A DNA stretch of 39,657 bases from CAYTAP01 sp964435775. Lineage in GTDB: Bacteria; Planctomycetota; Phycisphaerae; Tepidisphaerales; Tepidisphaeraceae. Position 1 is the first letter of the stretch, and the number at the start of each line of letters is the position of its first letter. The stretch spans positions 1-39,657 of the forward strand of contig CAYTAP010000018.1 of NCBI GenBank assembly GCA_964435775.1, read 5' to 3'. Below the pieces are notes generated by a model. That model was not told where the DNA came from. It was given only the letters and a program-made list of their open reading frames with translations, and did no database searches. Made by a program: the position numbers and the translations under genes. Shown piece after piece: positions 22,391 through 31,141 of this stretch.

Positions 22391-24610
22391 ATGCCCTCAC
22401 CAGCCCTGCTTTTGCTTTTAGCCGCGCTCTTGCCGCTCGCATCGTTTGCGACGCTGTTGTTTGTTGGCAAGCGGATGGGCACGCCGCTGGCCGGGTGGGT
22501 GGCGACGGGCGCGATGATCGGGAGTTTCACATGCAGCCTGCTGGCGCTGTTCTTCTGGTTGCAGACAGGATTTCTTCCCAGTCGGCTTGCCTGGGGGTAT
22601 GGGAAAAATCCCATCGTCCTCTTGATGGCGTGGCTGCCGGTCGGGCGTGGCGTGGCGCAGGCGCATGCGGGATTTCTCGATATTGGGCTGTATGTGGACA
22701 GCCTGACCCTCGTCCTGTTTTTAATGGTGACGCTCGTCGGCGCCCTCGTCCATCTGTTCTCGATCGGTTACATGCGCGACGAGGCGCGGTTCGCGCGATT
22801 CTTCACTTATCTCAGCTTGTTCTGCTTCTCGATGATGGGCCTTCTCCTGTCGGCGACGCTGTTGCAATTATTTGTCTTCTGGGAACTGACGGGAATCTGT
22901 TCCTATTTGCTGATCGGGTTCTGGCATGAAAAATTCGTCTCGGCCGGGGAGGCGACGGTCGCGTTTGTCGTGAACCGCATCGGCGATGTCGGGATGCTCA
23001 TCGGCTTTGGGATCCTCGTTTATTGCCTGGGCAACTTGACGCTGCCACATCTGTGGGTGGCGCTGGAGGGCGCTGGCGGCGGAGCGGGAGTGCTGCTTCC
23101 CAATGGCATGTCCCTGTCGCCGCTCCTGCTGACGATCATCGGGGTGTGCCTCTTTTTTGGAGCGATGGTCAAAAGCGCGCAATTTCCCCTGCACATCTGG
23201 CTTCCCGGCGCCATGGCCGCCCCCACCCCGGCCAATGCGCTTGTTCACGCGGCTGCGATGGTCGGCGCCGGGGTCTATCTGATGGCGCGTCTCTTTCCGA
23301 TCCTCACGCCCGATGCCAAGCTCTTCATCGCCATCACCGGTGTCATCACGTTGACGATCGGCGCGCTGATCGCATTGGCGCAAACCGATATTAAACGCCT
23401 GCTCGCGTACGCCACCCTTTCGCAACTGGGATACATGATGCTGGCGATGGGGGTGGGAAGCTGGGTGGGGGCGCTGTTTCATTTGATCACGCACGGATTT
23501 TTTCAGTCACTGCTGTTCCTTGGGGCTGGATCGGTCATCCACGCCGCCGATCATCGGCGTGAGATGCGTGACTATGGCGGGCTTCTGCGGCAGACGCCGA
23601 TGACCGCGATCACCTTCGGCATCGGGGCGTTGGCGTTGGCGGGGACGCCATTTTTCTCCGGATATTACAGCAAGGAGCTCATCCTGACCCAAGCCGGGGC
23701 ATTTTCGATGTATGCGACGACCCTGCACGAGGAATCGACGCTGTACCGGTTCCTCTTCATCATCCCGATGATCGTCGCAGGCCTGACCGCGCTGTACATC
23801 ACGCGTTGCTGGATGCTGACTTTCTGGGGCAGGCCGAGAAACCCCGAATTGCACGAGCAGGCGAGGGAGACGCCCATGATGTGGATGCCGCTGGTGTTAT
23901 TGGCGATCGTGAGCATTTTCGGCGGTCGAGCCCTGGGGATCGGTGAGTTGCTCGATCGGTCGATCGACGAATCCATTCACTACTGCACGATGCTTCAGCG
24001 CGATTGGAGCCCGCCGTCAATGGAGGAACGCGCCGGCGTTTTTGAGGGCTTCAGCACGGCCTGGCCGGGGCAGACGCGATCGGATGAGGCGGAGCCGGGG
24101 GTGTCGCCGGTGCGGGTCATCCATGAATCGGCCGAGTCCTATGCGCATTCATGGGGATTGTGGGCATGGGGTGCGGGGCTTGTCCTGGGGTGTTTGGGGT
24201 ATTGTCGCGGCCATGCCCTGGCCGATGCGCTGTGCAAGGTCGCGCCGATCCGGTGGGTGAGGCAGTGGCTGCTGCATGAAATGTATTTTAAGGAATTGTA
24301 CTTTACGATTCCCGTGTCGATCATCTGGGCGCTGGCAACTTTTTTGGCATGGCTGGACCGATATGTGATCGACGCCGGCATCGAACTGCTCATGCGCACA
24401 ACCCGGGCGGCGGCGTATCTGTGCCGGTTGACGGATCGATACCTGATCGATGCCCCGTCGCACGGCATCTCCGCGCTCGTGCTTGTTGGAGCGGCCGCCG
24501 GCGCCAACGCAACGCGGGCGGGACGCCTGCGGTTGTACGCAGCGCTGGCGACGGGGGTGTTGTTGCTGGGTCTGGCGGCGGCGCTCTTCGCATCGCTGGC
24601 GTGGTGGTGA
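22391..24610 (+). CDS. nuoL: NADH-quinone oxidoreductase subunit L
   Basis: About 739 residues, the largest membrane subunit of complex I, a proton-pumping antiporter-like protein. Conserved segments include GLYVDSLTLVLFLMVTLVGA, TFLSATLLQLFVFWELTGIC-type text in the fourth helix, VKSAQFPLHIWLPGAMAAPT followed by PANALVHAAAMVGAGVYLMA, and ALIALAQTDIKRLLAYATLS. The lysine-containing helices for proton transfer are present. The C-terminal amphipathic arm typical of NuoL seems to be represented by the final 200 residues. I chose the ATG at 22391 over the open-frame start at 22304. nuoM follows after 12 bases. Confidence 0.95.
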   Translation: MPSPALLLLLAALLPLASFATLLFVGKRMGTPLAGWVATGAMIGSFTCSLLALFFWLQTGFLPSRLAWGYGKNPIVLLMAWLPVGRGVAQAHAGFLDIGLYVDSLTLVLFLMVTLVGALVHLFSIGYMRDEARFARFFTYLSLFCFSMMGLLLSATLLQLFVFWELTGICSYLLIGFWHEKFVSAGEATVAFVVNRIGDVGMLIGFGILVYCLGNLTLPHLWVALEGAGGGAGVLLPNGMSLSPLLLTIIGVCLFFGAMVKSAQFPLHIWLPGAMAAPTPANALVHAAAMVGAGVYLMARLFPILTPDAKLFIAITGVITLTIGALIALAQTDIKRLLAYATLSQLGYMMLAMGVGSWVGALFHLITHGFFQSLLFLGAGSVIHAADHRREMRDYGGLLRQTPMTAITFGIGALALAGTPFFSGYYSKELILTQAGAFSMYATTLHEESTLYRFLFIIPMIVAGLTALYITRCWMLTFWGRPRNPELHEQARETPMMWMPLVLLAIVSIFGGRALGIGELLDRSIDESIHYCTMLQRDWSPPSMEERAGVFEGFSTAWPGQTRSDEAEPGVSPVRVIHESAESYAHSWGLWAWGAGLVLGCLGYCRGHALADALCKVAPIRWVRQWLLHEMYFKELYFTIPVSIIWALATFLAWLDRYVIDAGIELLMRTTRAAAYLCRLTDRYLIDAPSHGISALVLVGAAAGANATRAGRLRLYAALATGVLLLGLAAALFASLAWW

Positions 24611-24622
24611 CCTTTAGGGAGG

Positions 24623-26227
24623 ATGGATCGAAAGGATATGGATTTTCTCAATGACTGGCTGCTGACGATCCTGCTCCTGCTCCCGCTGGCGGGCGCTGCG
24701 GGGGTGTTGGTGGCGTCGTCGCCACGCGCGGTGAAGCGCGTGACGCTCATCAGCACGCTCATCACGTTTGCGGTGTCACTGCTGCTGTTGGCGGCTTACA
24801 ACTGGAAACTCTCGCCGACGCCGGATACCGGGCAGTACGCCTATCACTCCTCCAGCGCCTTTGGAGTCGTCCAACTCGTCAAACGGATCGACTGGATCCC
24901 GGCCATCAGCGCCCAGTATCTCGTTGGCATCGATGGATTGTCGTTGCCACTTGTCCTGCTGACCACGTTCATATTCGTCCTGGCGTGCATCGCGTCGTGG
25001 CATGAGGAGAAGATGCTCAAGGGGTACATGGCGCTGCTCCTGTTTCTGGAAACCAGCATCCTCGGCGTTTTCTTATCCCTTGATTTTCTCCTGTTCTATC
25101 TCTTTTTCGAATTGTCCCTGCTTCCGGTCTATTTCTTCATCGGTGTGTGGGGCGGCTCCCGCAAGGAATACGCGGCGATCAAGTATTTTCTCTATATGCT
25201 CGCCGGCTCGATCGCGCTGCTGATCGTGCTGATCGGCGTGTATCTGCAATGCGGCACGTTTGATCTCATTCAACTGGCTTCGCCGGAGATCAGAGGCCTG
25301 TTTGGACCATCGGGCGAATTGTTCGGCCTGGGCAAGGCGTTTTTCATCCTGCTCATGCTGGGGCTTTTGATCAAGTTCGCCGCCGTCCCTTTTCACACAT
25401 GGCTGACCGACGCCCACGCGGAGGCGCCCGCGGCGATCAGCATGATTCTCGCCGCACTGATCCTCAAGATGGGTGGATACGGCATGTTGCGCCTGGCGTA
25501 TCCGTTGTTCCCCGACGCGGCTCGCTATTTCTGGCTGGTGATCGCCATCATCGGTGTGCTCGGAATTGTGTATGGCGCGCTGGTGGCCCTTGCGCAGACC
25601 GACTTCAAACGCCTGGCGGCCTATTCCTCGATTTCCCTCATGGGCTTTGTCATCCTCGGCATCGCCGTCATGACACCGGCGGGGATGAACGGCGCCATGT
25701 TCATGATGACCGCCCACGGGATCACGAGCGCCATGTTGTTTTTCATCGTCGGCATTTTGTATCAGCGCACCCATCATCGGGAGTTGGCCCATTTCGGCGG
25801 CCTGGCGACCGCGATGCCTCTGTACAGCGGTTTTGCCAGCGTGGCGATGTTTGCCAGCATGGGATTGCCGGGGTTGTGCTGCTTTATTGGAGAGGCGCTC
25901 GTCCTGCTCGGCGTGTTTCAAGCGGCCCGGCCGGATTCGATCCTCCGCGCCGCCGGGCTGGCTGGCCCGGCGAGCATCCACGCCCTGGGCGTTATCGCGG
26001 CCAGCGGGTTGATTCTCGCCGCGGCGTACATGCTCTGGACATTGCAGCGAATCTTCCTCGGGCCGTTACGCCCCCAATATCGCACGCTCCCCGATCTGGA
26101 TGGCCGCGAAATCCTCGTCCTCGCCCCGTTGACCGTCATGGCGATCCTCCTGGGAATCCTCCCCGGCACGTTCTACTTCATCTTCACCGACCAGACCGTG
26201 GCGGCGCTGCTGAAGCTTTATTTCTGA
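24623..26227 (+). CDS. nuoM: NADH-quinone oxidoreductase subunit M
   Basis: The 534-residue complex I subunit has about 14 membrane helices, related to Mrp antiporters. It contains YLVGIDGLSLPLVLLTTFIF, FFELSLLPVYFFIGVWGG with the essential glutamate, KFAAVPFHTWLTDAHAEAPA, AALILKMGGYGMLRLAYPLF and ALVALAQTDFKRLAAYSSIS. The ATG at 24623 directly abuts AGGGAGG (no spacing), while the second ATG at 24638 has AAAGGA only one base away, so the start may be either. nuoN, which normally follows, is absent: after a 44-base gap the next gene is on the other strand. Confidence 0.95.
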   Translation: MDRKDMDFLNDWLLTILLLLPLAGAAGVLVASSPRAVKRVTLISTLITFAVSLLLLAAYNWKLSPTPDTGQYAYHSSSAFGVVQLVKRIDWIPAISAQYLVGIDGLSLPLVLLTTFIFVLACIASWHEEKMLKGYMALLLFLETSILGVFLSLDFLLFYLFFELSLLPVYFFIGVWGGSRKEYAAIKYFLYMLAGSIALLIVLIGVYLQCGTFDLIQLASPEIRGLFGPSGELFGLGKAFFILLMLGLLIKFAAVPFHTWLTDAHAEAPAAISMILAALILKMGGYGMLRLAYPLFPDAARYFWLVIAIIGVLGIVYGALVALAQTDFKRLAAYSSISLMGFVILGIAVMTPAGMNGAMFMMTAHGITSAMLFFIVGILYQRTHHRELAHFGGLATAMPLYSGFASVAMFASMGLPGLCCFIGEALVLLGVFQAARPDSILRAAGLAGPASIHALGVIAASGLILAAAYMLWTLQRIFLGPLRPQYRTLPDLDGREILVLAPLTVMAILLGILPGTFYFIFTDQTVAALLKLYF

Positions 26228-26271
26228 AGGTTGGTTCAACAGGATCGCCGCACCATGTCGCCGGCCCGCGC

Positions 26272-26538
26272 TCAGATGAAAATGAAACCCACGAGCGCGG
26301 CCAGTGCGGCGATCACGCCCAGAATAATCCAGAGCGGCTTGTGCGTCGTCCAATGCGCCGAGGCCAGCGAGGCCCCGCAGTGCGGGCATGTCGAGCCTTC
26401 AACGTAAACGAGCTCTCCGCATTGAGGGCAGACGGTTGTATCGGTGGAATCATCTTGCCCAGGATCATCCATGTCCGATTCATCCGGCAGTTCGTGGTCC
26501 TGCCATTCGTCGGACTCATCGGTAGCGGGGTCATTCAT
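26272..26538 (-). CDS. small zinc-ribbon protein with C-terminal membrane anchor
   Basis: 88 residues from MNDPATDESDEWQDHELPDE. A very acidic N-terminal third (about 40 residues) is followed by a double-knuckle zinc ribbon, TVCPQCGELVYVEGSTCPHC, and one membrane segment, LWIILGVIAALAALVGFIFI, at the very C-terminus. It is a tail-anchored protein of unknown role, a shape common in Planctomycetes. AGGA lies about ten bases upstream of the ATG at 26538. It lies just 3' of the DHH phosphoesterase gene on the same strand. Confidence 0.75.
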   Translation of the reverse strand: MNDPATDESDEWQDHELPDESDMDDPGQDDSTDTTVCPQCGELVYVEGSTCPHCGASLASAHWTTHKPLWIILGVIAALAALVGFIFI

Positions 26539-26590
26539 GAGTGGTGGTCCTGGTGGGGGGCGTCCGTCAAGTTGATGCCGTTGCAACCGA

Positions 26591-27835
26591 TCAGACGGCG
26601 GCATTGGTCGATACGGCGGGAGGCTTCCCAACGCCCTGTTTGGACGCCGTCCCTTTGGCGGTTGGGGCTTTGGGGGGCGTCGGTTTGGGCGTCGGGGCTT
26701 TGGCGATCACCGGCGCCTTGGCGGCCGGTTGAAGCGGAACCAGCCGTTGGGCTCGCGTTGCCTTGATCTTCAGCGCGCGAAGAAATCGTCGGCGAAGGGT
26801 GTCGCGGCATCGCTCGACCTCGGCTGCCGACGCGGTTTCAAGTCGGATGTAGCCAGCCGCCTTGGTTCGATGCCCGCCGCCGTCTCCGATCCCGCGAAGC
26901 AATCGTCGCATGATGTCGGCCGCTGAAAGCTTGGTCGAGCTGGTCCTCAGCGAGCAGACGAGCACCGCGCCCCGCGAGGGCGTCAAAGTGATCGCCGTGA
27001 CCAGCGCCCACTGCACTTGATCGTAGCGAAGCAGAAAATCACCGAGGATCGCCGGTTTTTCAGGCGAATCGATGACGTCCAGATGCGAGATCAACGCCTG
27101 CTCATACACGAGCGCGTTCATGAGTCCATTGGCGTACGCGATGTAGTAGCTTTGGGGAAGATCGACATAGCGCATCTTGTAAAGCTTGCGCGTGTCGGCG
27201 ATGAGCGTGAGGCTGGAAAGGGCGACGTTGTCCAGGTCACCCGGTGTACCCGCGGCGCCTGCGAGATCCGCCTCGATGGCGAACAAAAGCGTGGCGCCCA
27301 GGTCCGGTGAGATCGGCGCCTCCAGTTCCATGAAATAGCTGAAGATGATCGAGCCGGAAGCCCCGACGTCGGGTCGAATGTCGCGGAACACCGACTTGGG
27401 TGGCCGGCCGCGTGAGCGATGGTGATCGATGACCGCCGTCGGAATGATCCCCGCCGGCAGGGGACAGTTGGCGAAGGTCGGCTGGGTGTCGACCAGTACG
27501 ATCGCATCGTACCCACCCAGCAGGGTGTCATCCCAGGGCGTCAACGGCAGCGCCATCATGCTCGCGAATGTGCTGTTGAGGCCTCCCCCGACATTGCCCT
27601 TGATCGAGACGGACACCTTGACGCCCGGCAGCTTCATTTTCAGCAGCGTCAGGAGCCCAAGGCAACTCGCCAGCGCATCGGGATCCGGATGAAGGTGGGC
27701 GGTGATGAGGATGTTCTTTTTGCCCGCCAGCGCGCGAAGAAGATGCTGTGCGCGAGGTTTGTTCCGACCGCGCCGGGCGGCGGCGGTCGCGGAACCCGCC
27801 GCAGTTTCAATACAGGATTCGACAAAAGCGGTCAT
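26591..27835 (-). CDS. DHH-family phosphoesterase (NrnA-like)
   Basis: The 414-residue protein has the DHH/DHHA1 arrangement. Metal-binding motifs are HLHPDPDALAS (about 46-56), VLVDTQP (near 113), IDHHRSRG (near 138) and DTRK. The C-terminal DHHA1 motif DGGGHRTKAAG lies near residue 318. Relatives hydrolyse nanoRNA, pAp or cyclic dinucleotide products; the individual substrate cannot be told here. A Pro/Ala/Lys-rich tail (PTPKPTPPKAPTAKG) extends the usual 330 residues by about 70. It starts nine bases after the LacI gene stop, so the two are probably one operon. Confidence 0.88.
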   Translation of the reverse strand: MTAFVESCIETAAGSATAAARRGRNKPRAQHLLRALAGKKNILITAHLHPDPDALASCLGLLTLLKMKLPGVKVSVSIKGNVGGGLNSTFASMMALPLTPWDDTLLGGYDAIVLVDTQPTFANCPLPAGIIPTAVIDHHRSRGRPPKSVFRDIRPDVGASGSIIFSYFMELEAPISPDLGATLLFAIEADLAGAAGTPGDLDNVALSSLTLIADTRKLYKMRYVDLPQSYYIAYANGLMNALVYEQALISHLDVIDSPEKPAILGDFLLRYDQVQWALVTAITLTPSRGAVLVCSLRTSSTKLSAADIMRRLLRGIGDGGGHRTKAAGYIRLETASAAEVERCRDTLRRRFLRALKIKATRAQRLVPLQPAAKAPVIAKAPTPKPTPPKAPTAKGTASKQGVGKPPAVSTNAAV

Positions 27836-27844
27836 GGCGCCAAT

Positions 27845-28828
27845 TCAGCGAAGATCAAGCGTTTGAACGGATGCACGCTCGATCATCACGTTTTCCAGCC
27901 GGAGATGCGTGGGTGTTCGGTCCTGACTTTCCATCTGCTGGAGCAGAACATCCATCGCCTTCTCGACCAATTGTTCAACCGGCTGACAAAGCGTGGTCAT
28001 CGGCGGGAAGAGGAACTGCGACACCTTGGCCGCTTCCATGCCCATGAACGAGATGTCTTCCGGGATCCTCAGACCCAGGACCTGTCGGGTGATATACGAT
28101 GCCTCAAGCCCCATGTCCTCGCCGGCGACAAAAATCGCAGTCGGTTTCAGACCAGTGGTCAGGTGCTGGAGGACGCCGTACATCGGTTGGTGATCCGTGA
28201 ACTGGATCGTTTCGTCACTGATGTCCATCCCGCGCTTTTTGAGGGTTTTCAAAAAACCCTCGCTGCGTTGTCGGGTGCCCCAGTTGTTTTGCTCTTCGCA
28301 GATCATCGCCACACGGCGGTGGCCATGTTTGTAAAAATACTCGGCCGCCATTTCCCCCTGCAGGAGGTGGTTGCTGGCGACGGCGGAGAGGGTTGGATCA
28401 TCCATCCGGTTGATGAGGACGATCGGGATGTCGGGCAGGGCCCGCAGCTCCTCAATCGTTGAATCATCCCATGCCATCGCCACGATGCCATCGACGAGCC
28501 GTCCGCGGATGCGCCCGAAGCTGCGTTCGGTCACGAGTTCGACGGCGACATCCCGGCGCGAAATTGCCTTGACAAGATCGTTGACAAGCATCGAGATGAA
28601 TCCTCCGGAGCTGGCGAACTGGCTTCGGTCGATGACCAGCGCGATGGTGAGGTTGCGCGCCGTCATTCGCGGTCGAAACCCCGCTGTCCGCGCTGCCAGG
28701 AGAACACGCTTGCGCGTGGCTTCCCCGATGCCATGACGCCCGTTGAGCACGCGGCTGACGGTGCTGGCGGAAACCCCCATTTGATCCGCCAAATCGTAGA
28801 TGGAATGCACAGGTTTCACTCGTGCCAC
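27845..28828 (-). CDS. LacI-family transcriptional regulator
   Basis: The 327-residue regulator has an N-terminal helix-turn-helix (SIYDLADQMGVSASTVSRVL followed by NGRHGIGEATRKRV), including the hinge, then a periplasmic-binding-protein-like effector domain (ALVIDRSQFASSGGFISMLV ... GIVAMAWDDSTIEELRALPD ... PTAIFVAGEDMGLEASYITR). It probably binds a sugar and represses a carbohydrate operon. The start is GTG at 28828 with AGAGGG six bases upstream. No sugar-uptake genes are adjacent; the gene downstream is a phosphoesterase, so its target cannot be named from context. Confidence 0.93.
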   Translation of the reverse strand: MARVKPVHSIYDLADQMGVSASTVSRVLNGRHGIGEATRKRVLLAARTAGFRPRMTARNLTIALVIDRSQFASSGGFISMLVNDLVKAISRRDVAVELVTERSFGRIRGRLVDGIVAMAWDDSTIEELRALPDIPIVLINRMDDPTLSAVASNHLLQGEMAAEYFYKHGHRRVAMICEEQNNWGTRQRSEGFLKTLKKRGMDISDETIQFTDHQPMYGVLQHLTTGLKPTAIFVAGEDMGLEASYITRQVLGLRIPEDISFMGMEAAKVSQFLFPPMTTLCQPVEQLVEKAMDVLLQQMESQDRTPTHLRLENVMIERASVQTLDLR

Positions 28829-29040
28829 GATAGCCCTCTGTGTGAGAAAACTGTTGAATTGACACGGGGGAGTTTAAGGCCGGGGGGGTGCCAAATCAAT
28901 TGACTCTCCCACAGATGCCAGGGGCTTCAGTTGAAGAGAGGGCGCGTCAGCGATGGAGGGGGAATCCGAGTGCGGCGACCGACGACGGTCCCGCGCCGGT
29001 CGGCGCCTGAACGTGGACGACTTCGGGTGACAGCCAGCGA

Positions 29041-29349
29041 TTACAGAATCTCCGCCCGGATGTCGAACAGGCCATCAACCCGTGGCCGACAGGAGATCAC
29101 GCGGACATCCGAGGTCAATCGCGGATTGCGGTCGCCGATTCGAAGGTGGCGAATCGTGCCCGGAAGCAGCGGACGAGGCGTGCGGAATTGCACGCCCAGC
29201 AGGGCAATTCGCGTTGCGGGAATGTTTTCGATATCGCTGTCCAGGGCATGTCCGGAGAGGACGCCGCTGGAGAGGGGCTCGTGCGGCGAGTCCCCCCATC
29301 GCGCGCCGGTCGGGTGTTCCATGTCGATGGTTGCGGCTGCTGATTTCAT
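29041..29349 (-). CDS. small hypothetical protein, possibly PilZ-like C-terminal half
   Basis: The 102-residue protein has a disordered N-terminal half and a beta-rich C-terminal half (PATRIALLGVQFRTPRPLLP, then GTIRHLRIGD and LTSDVRVISCRPRVDGLFDI). This order of strands recalls the second half of PilZ-type barrels, but the RxxxR and D/NxSxxG motifs that bind c-di-GMP are not visible, so the resemblance may be accidental. AAGGGA about eight bases before the ATG supports a real gene. The neighbouring 28829-29040 region shows no gene. Confidence 0.5.
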   Translation of the reverse strand: MKSAAATIDMEHPTGARWGDSPHEPLSSGVLSGHALDSDIENIPATRIALLGVQFRTPRPLLPGTIRHLRIGDRNPRLTSDVRVISCRPRVDGLFDIRAEIL

Positions 29350-29394
29350 GTGGTGTTTCCCTTGTGGTTTATTCCATGGTTTTATGGTGTCGGT

Positions 29395-30027
29395 TCATCG
29401 CCCGCGGGGTTTGGGCGAATGAGCGGCCTTGGCGGGCGCTTTGCCTTCCCGGAGGAGCGTATCCCAGGAATCGCCGCCCGATGTCGCGGCGGCCTTGGGA
29501 ACCGAAGTCGAAGAAAGCGCCTTGGGCGCTGACGAAGCGGCGGGAGGCGTGGCCGGCGTCGCGCTGACGGCCTGCGGCGCGGCCGTCGCATGCGATTGAA
29601 CCATCGCTTCGGGTGGCACGATGGGGCTGGCGGACGTGGTCGCCCGCTGCCCTGCCCTGAATGCCAGAAATACAATTGCCGTATAGAAGATCAAGAGGCA
29701 CAACGCCGTTGATCGTTTCATCTGAAACGATCCCACGAATAACGCCAGGGCTTGCTTCGCCTTGGGAAGGGTCGTGGGCTTGATCCCGCCCCGCGACGAC
29801 GCCGTGGGTGTCGTCACGGCCGAAGTCCGCGCCGCAGGCACGGCTTCAACGTCAACGACGGGCGCCGGCTCCGGAGAGGGCTTGTCGACGGCGTGTGCCG
29901 CCATCGTCGTACCTTTCGCCACCTGCTTTGCGGCCACTTTTGCGGCCACCGCAGCCGGCGTCTTCATGATGGGCATTCCACGTCGCTTGCTTGTCCACGC
30001 TTCAAAGAGTGTTTCACCTTTAGCCAT
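29395..30027 (-). CDS. single-pass membrane protein with MAKG-LFE N-terminus
   Basis: About 210 residues from MAKGETLFEAWTSKRRGMPI. A 15-residue conserved-looking head is followed by a long Ala/Pro/Lys/Thr-rich linker, one membrane segment near residue 118 (TALCLLIFYTAIVFLAFRAG) and an Ala/Pro-rich extracytoplasmic tail ending in basic residues. The start at 30027 is an inference: the frame is open upstream to a TTG at 30162, but that stretch overlaps a terminator-like hairpin. No enzymatic motif was seen. The architecture and N-terminus match the protein encoded at 21200-22111, 8 kb away. Confidence 0.55.
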   Translation of the reverse strand: MAKGETLFEAWTSKRRGMPIMKTPAAVAAKVAAKQVAKGTTMAAHAVDKPSPEPAPVVDVEAVPAARTSAVTTPTASSRGGIKPTTLPKAKQALALFVGSFQMKRSTALCLLIFYTAIVFLAFRAGQRATTSASPIVPPEAMVQSHATAAPQAVSATPATPPAASSAPKALSSTSVPKAAATSGGDSWDTLLREGKAPAKAAHSPKPRGR

Positions 30028-30163
30028 ATTGGTGATATCGATATCGGGCGACGGCGCGGCAAGGGCGAAAGTGGCGATATGCGGGATCAGTATTGAAAAC
30101 GCAACCGCACAGCCCGCGCCGCCGGTGCAACCGGCACAGCCTCTCACCCCACTCCAACGCAAA

Positions 30164-30184
30164 CGCCCGCGCCAGGCGCGGGCG
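30164..30184 (-). terminator. terminator-like hairpin downstream of nuoB
   Basis: CGCCCGCGCC-A-GGCGCGGGCG is a 10-bp perfect inverted repeat 41 bases past the nuoB stop codon; in the nuoB direction it is followed by TTTGCGTTGG. The T-run is poor but usual for a GC-rich genome. Confidence 0.55.
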
Positions 30185-30224
30185 GGAGCACGAAATCACT
30201 CAAGGACAATGGCGACTGGTCGGT

Positions 30225-30782
30225 TTATATCCCGCCGATGGTCAACGGCACCGGCTGGGGCGTCGGTTTTAAGCTCGGTTCGACGGCGATTTGCAGTGGG
30301 CGTCTTTGCCCCTTGGGGGGAAGCCCTTCGCTGTCGATGATCCGCTGGATCGCCATGATCCCCTCCATCAATGTTTCGGGGCGCGGCGGGCATCCCGGCA
30401 CATAGACGTCGACCGGCATGAATTGATCGATCCCCTGAATGGTCGCATACGCATCGAACACCCCGCCGGTGCTGGCGCAGGCGCCCATCGAAATCACCCA
30501 TTTCGGTTCGGTCATCTGCTGATAAATATGTTGAAGCACCGGCATGAGCTTGATCGTCACCCGCCCGGCCACGATGAGCAGATCGCTCTGCCGCGGCGAA
30601 AATCGCATCGCCTCGGCCCCGAAACGCGCCAAGTCGTAGCGGCTGGAGGCGGTTGCCATCAATTCAATTCCGCAGCACGCGGTGGCGAAAGGCATCGGCC
30701 AGAGCGAACTGCGTCGCGACCAGTTCACGACCTTCTTGAGCTGGGTGGTCAAAACATTGTCCGGGAGCAACTGCGTGTCCAT
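30225..30782 (-). CDS. nuoB: NADH-quinone oxidoreductase subunit B
   Basis: About 185 residues from MDTQLLPDNVLTTQLKKVVN. It carries the N2 [4Fe-4S] cluster of complex I: PFATACCGIELMATASSRYD has the double cysteine, MGACASTGGVFDAYATIQG the third, and VYVPGCPPRPETLMEGIMAI the fourth. AAGGA precedes the ATG at 30782; an open frame reaching 30938 includes unlikely leader sequence. nuoB stands alone, without nuoA, C or D beside it. Its nearest complex I genes in this window are nuoM (4 kb away, opposite strand) and nuoA (5 kb away). Confidence 0.96.
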   Translation of the reverse strand: MDTQLLPDNVLTTQLKKVVNWSRRSSLWPMPFATACCGIELMATASSRYDLARFGAEAMRFSPRQSDLLIVAGRVTIKLMPVLQHIYQQMTEPKWVISMGACASTGGVFDAYATIQGIDQFMPVDVYVPGCPPRPETLMEGIMAIQRIIDSEGLPPKGQRRPLQIAVEPSLKPTPQPVPLTIGGI

Positions 30783-30905
30783 GGAAATCCTTCTAAACGC
30801 TGGCGTCAGACAAATCCAGCAATGCGGGGCCAAACGGCGCACGGATCCCGGCTCGCGAGGAAAAACTACTTTTTCGAAATACGCCCGGTGATCGCGTCGA
30901 TGTAA

Positions 30906-30911
30906 ATTATA
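30906..30911 (-). promoter_or_regulatory. -10 box (TATAAT) upstream of nuoB
   Basis: TATAAT on the minus strand, 124 bases before the nuoB ATG; no good -35 hexamer was found at 16-18 bases. The 30783-31141 spacer divides two divergent genes and otherwise shows no feature I can name. Confidence 0.35.
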
Positions 30912-31141
30912 GTGGCAAAGCATGGGTCGAATCCACATGCTGAACCCTTCGGGAGTAATTTGGGGCGCGCCATGCGTGATGAGAGTGGGTTGCCGGTTGT
31001 TATCGGACTCATCCTGGCGCGGGGCGAAAATTCACTCGCCGGGATGGCGCGGTCTGTGGTATCACACGACAATTACCGTTTTGTCGCCCACGGACCGATA
31101 GTAGAAGAGCTTGAGTAGTTAGAACACCAGGAACCCACACC

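Noticed and set aside
30028..30162. Longer N-terminus for the 29395 membrane protein
   Set aside because: It would start with TTG, include the terminator-like hairpin, and hide the MAKG start shared with the 21200 protein.
30912..31118. 68-codon frame (MAKHGSNPHAEP...) between nuoB and the MamK operon
   Set aside because: No ribosome binding site, no family resemblance, and the region holds the nuoB -10 box on the other strand; kept out as unsupported.
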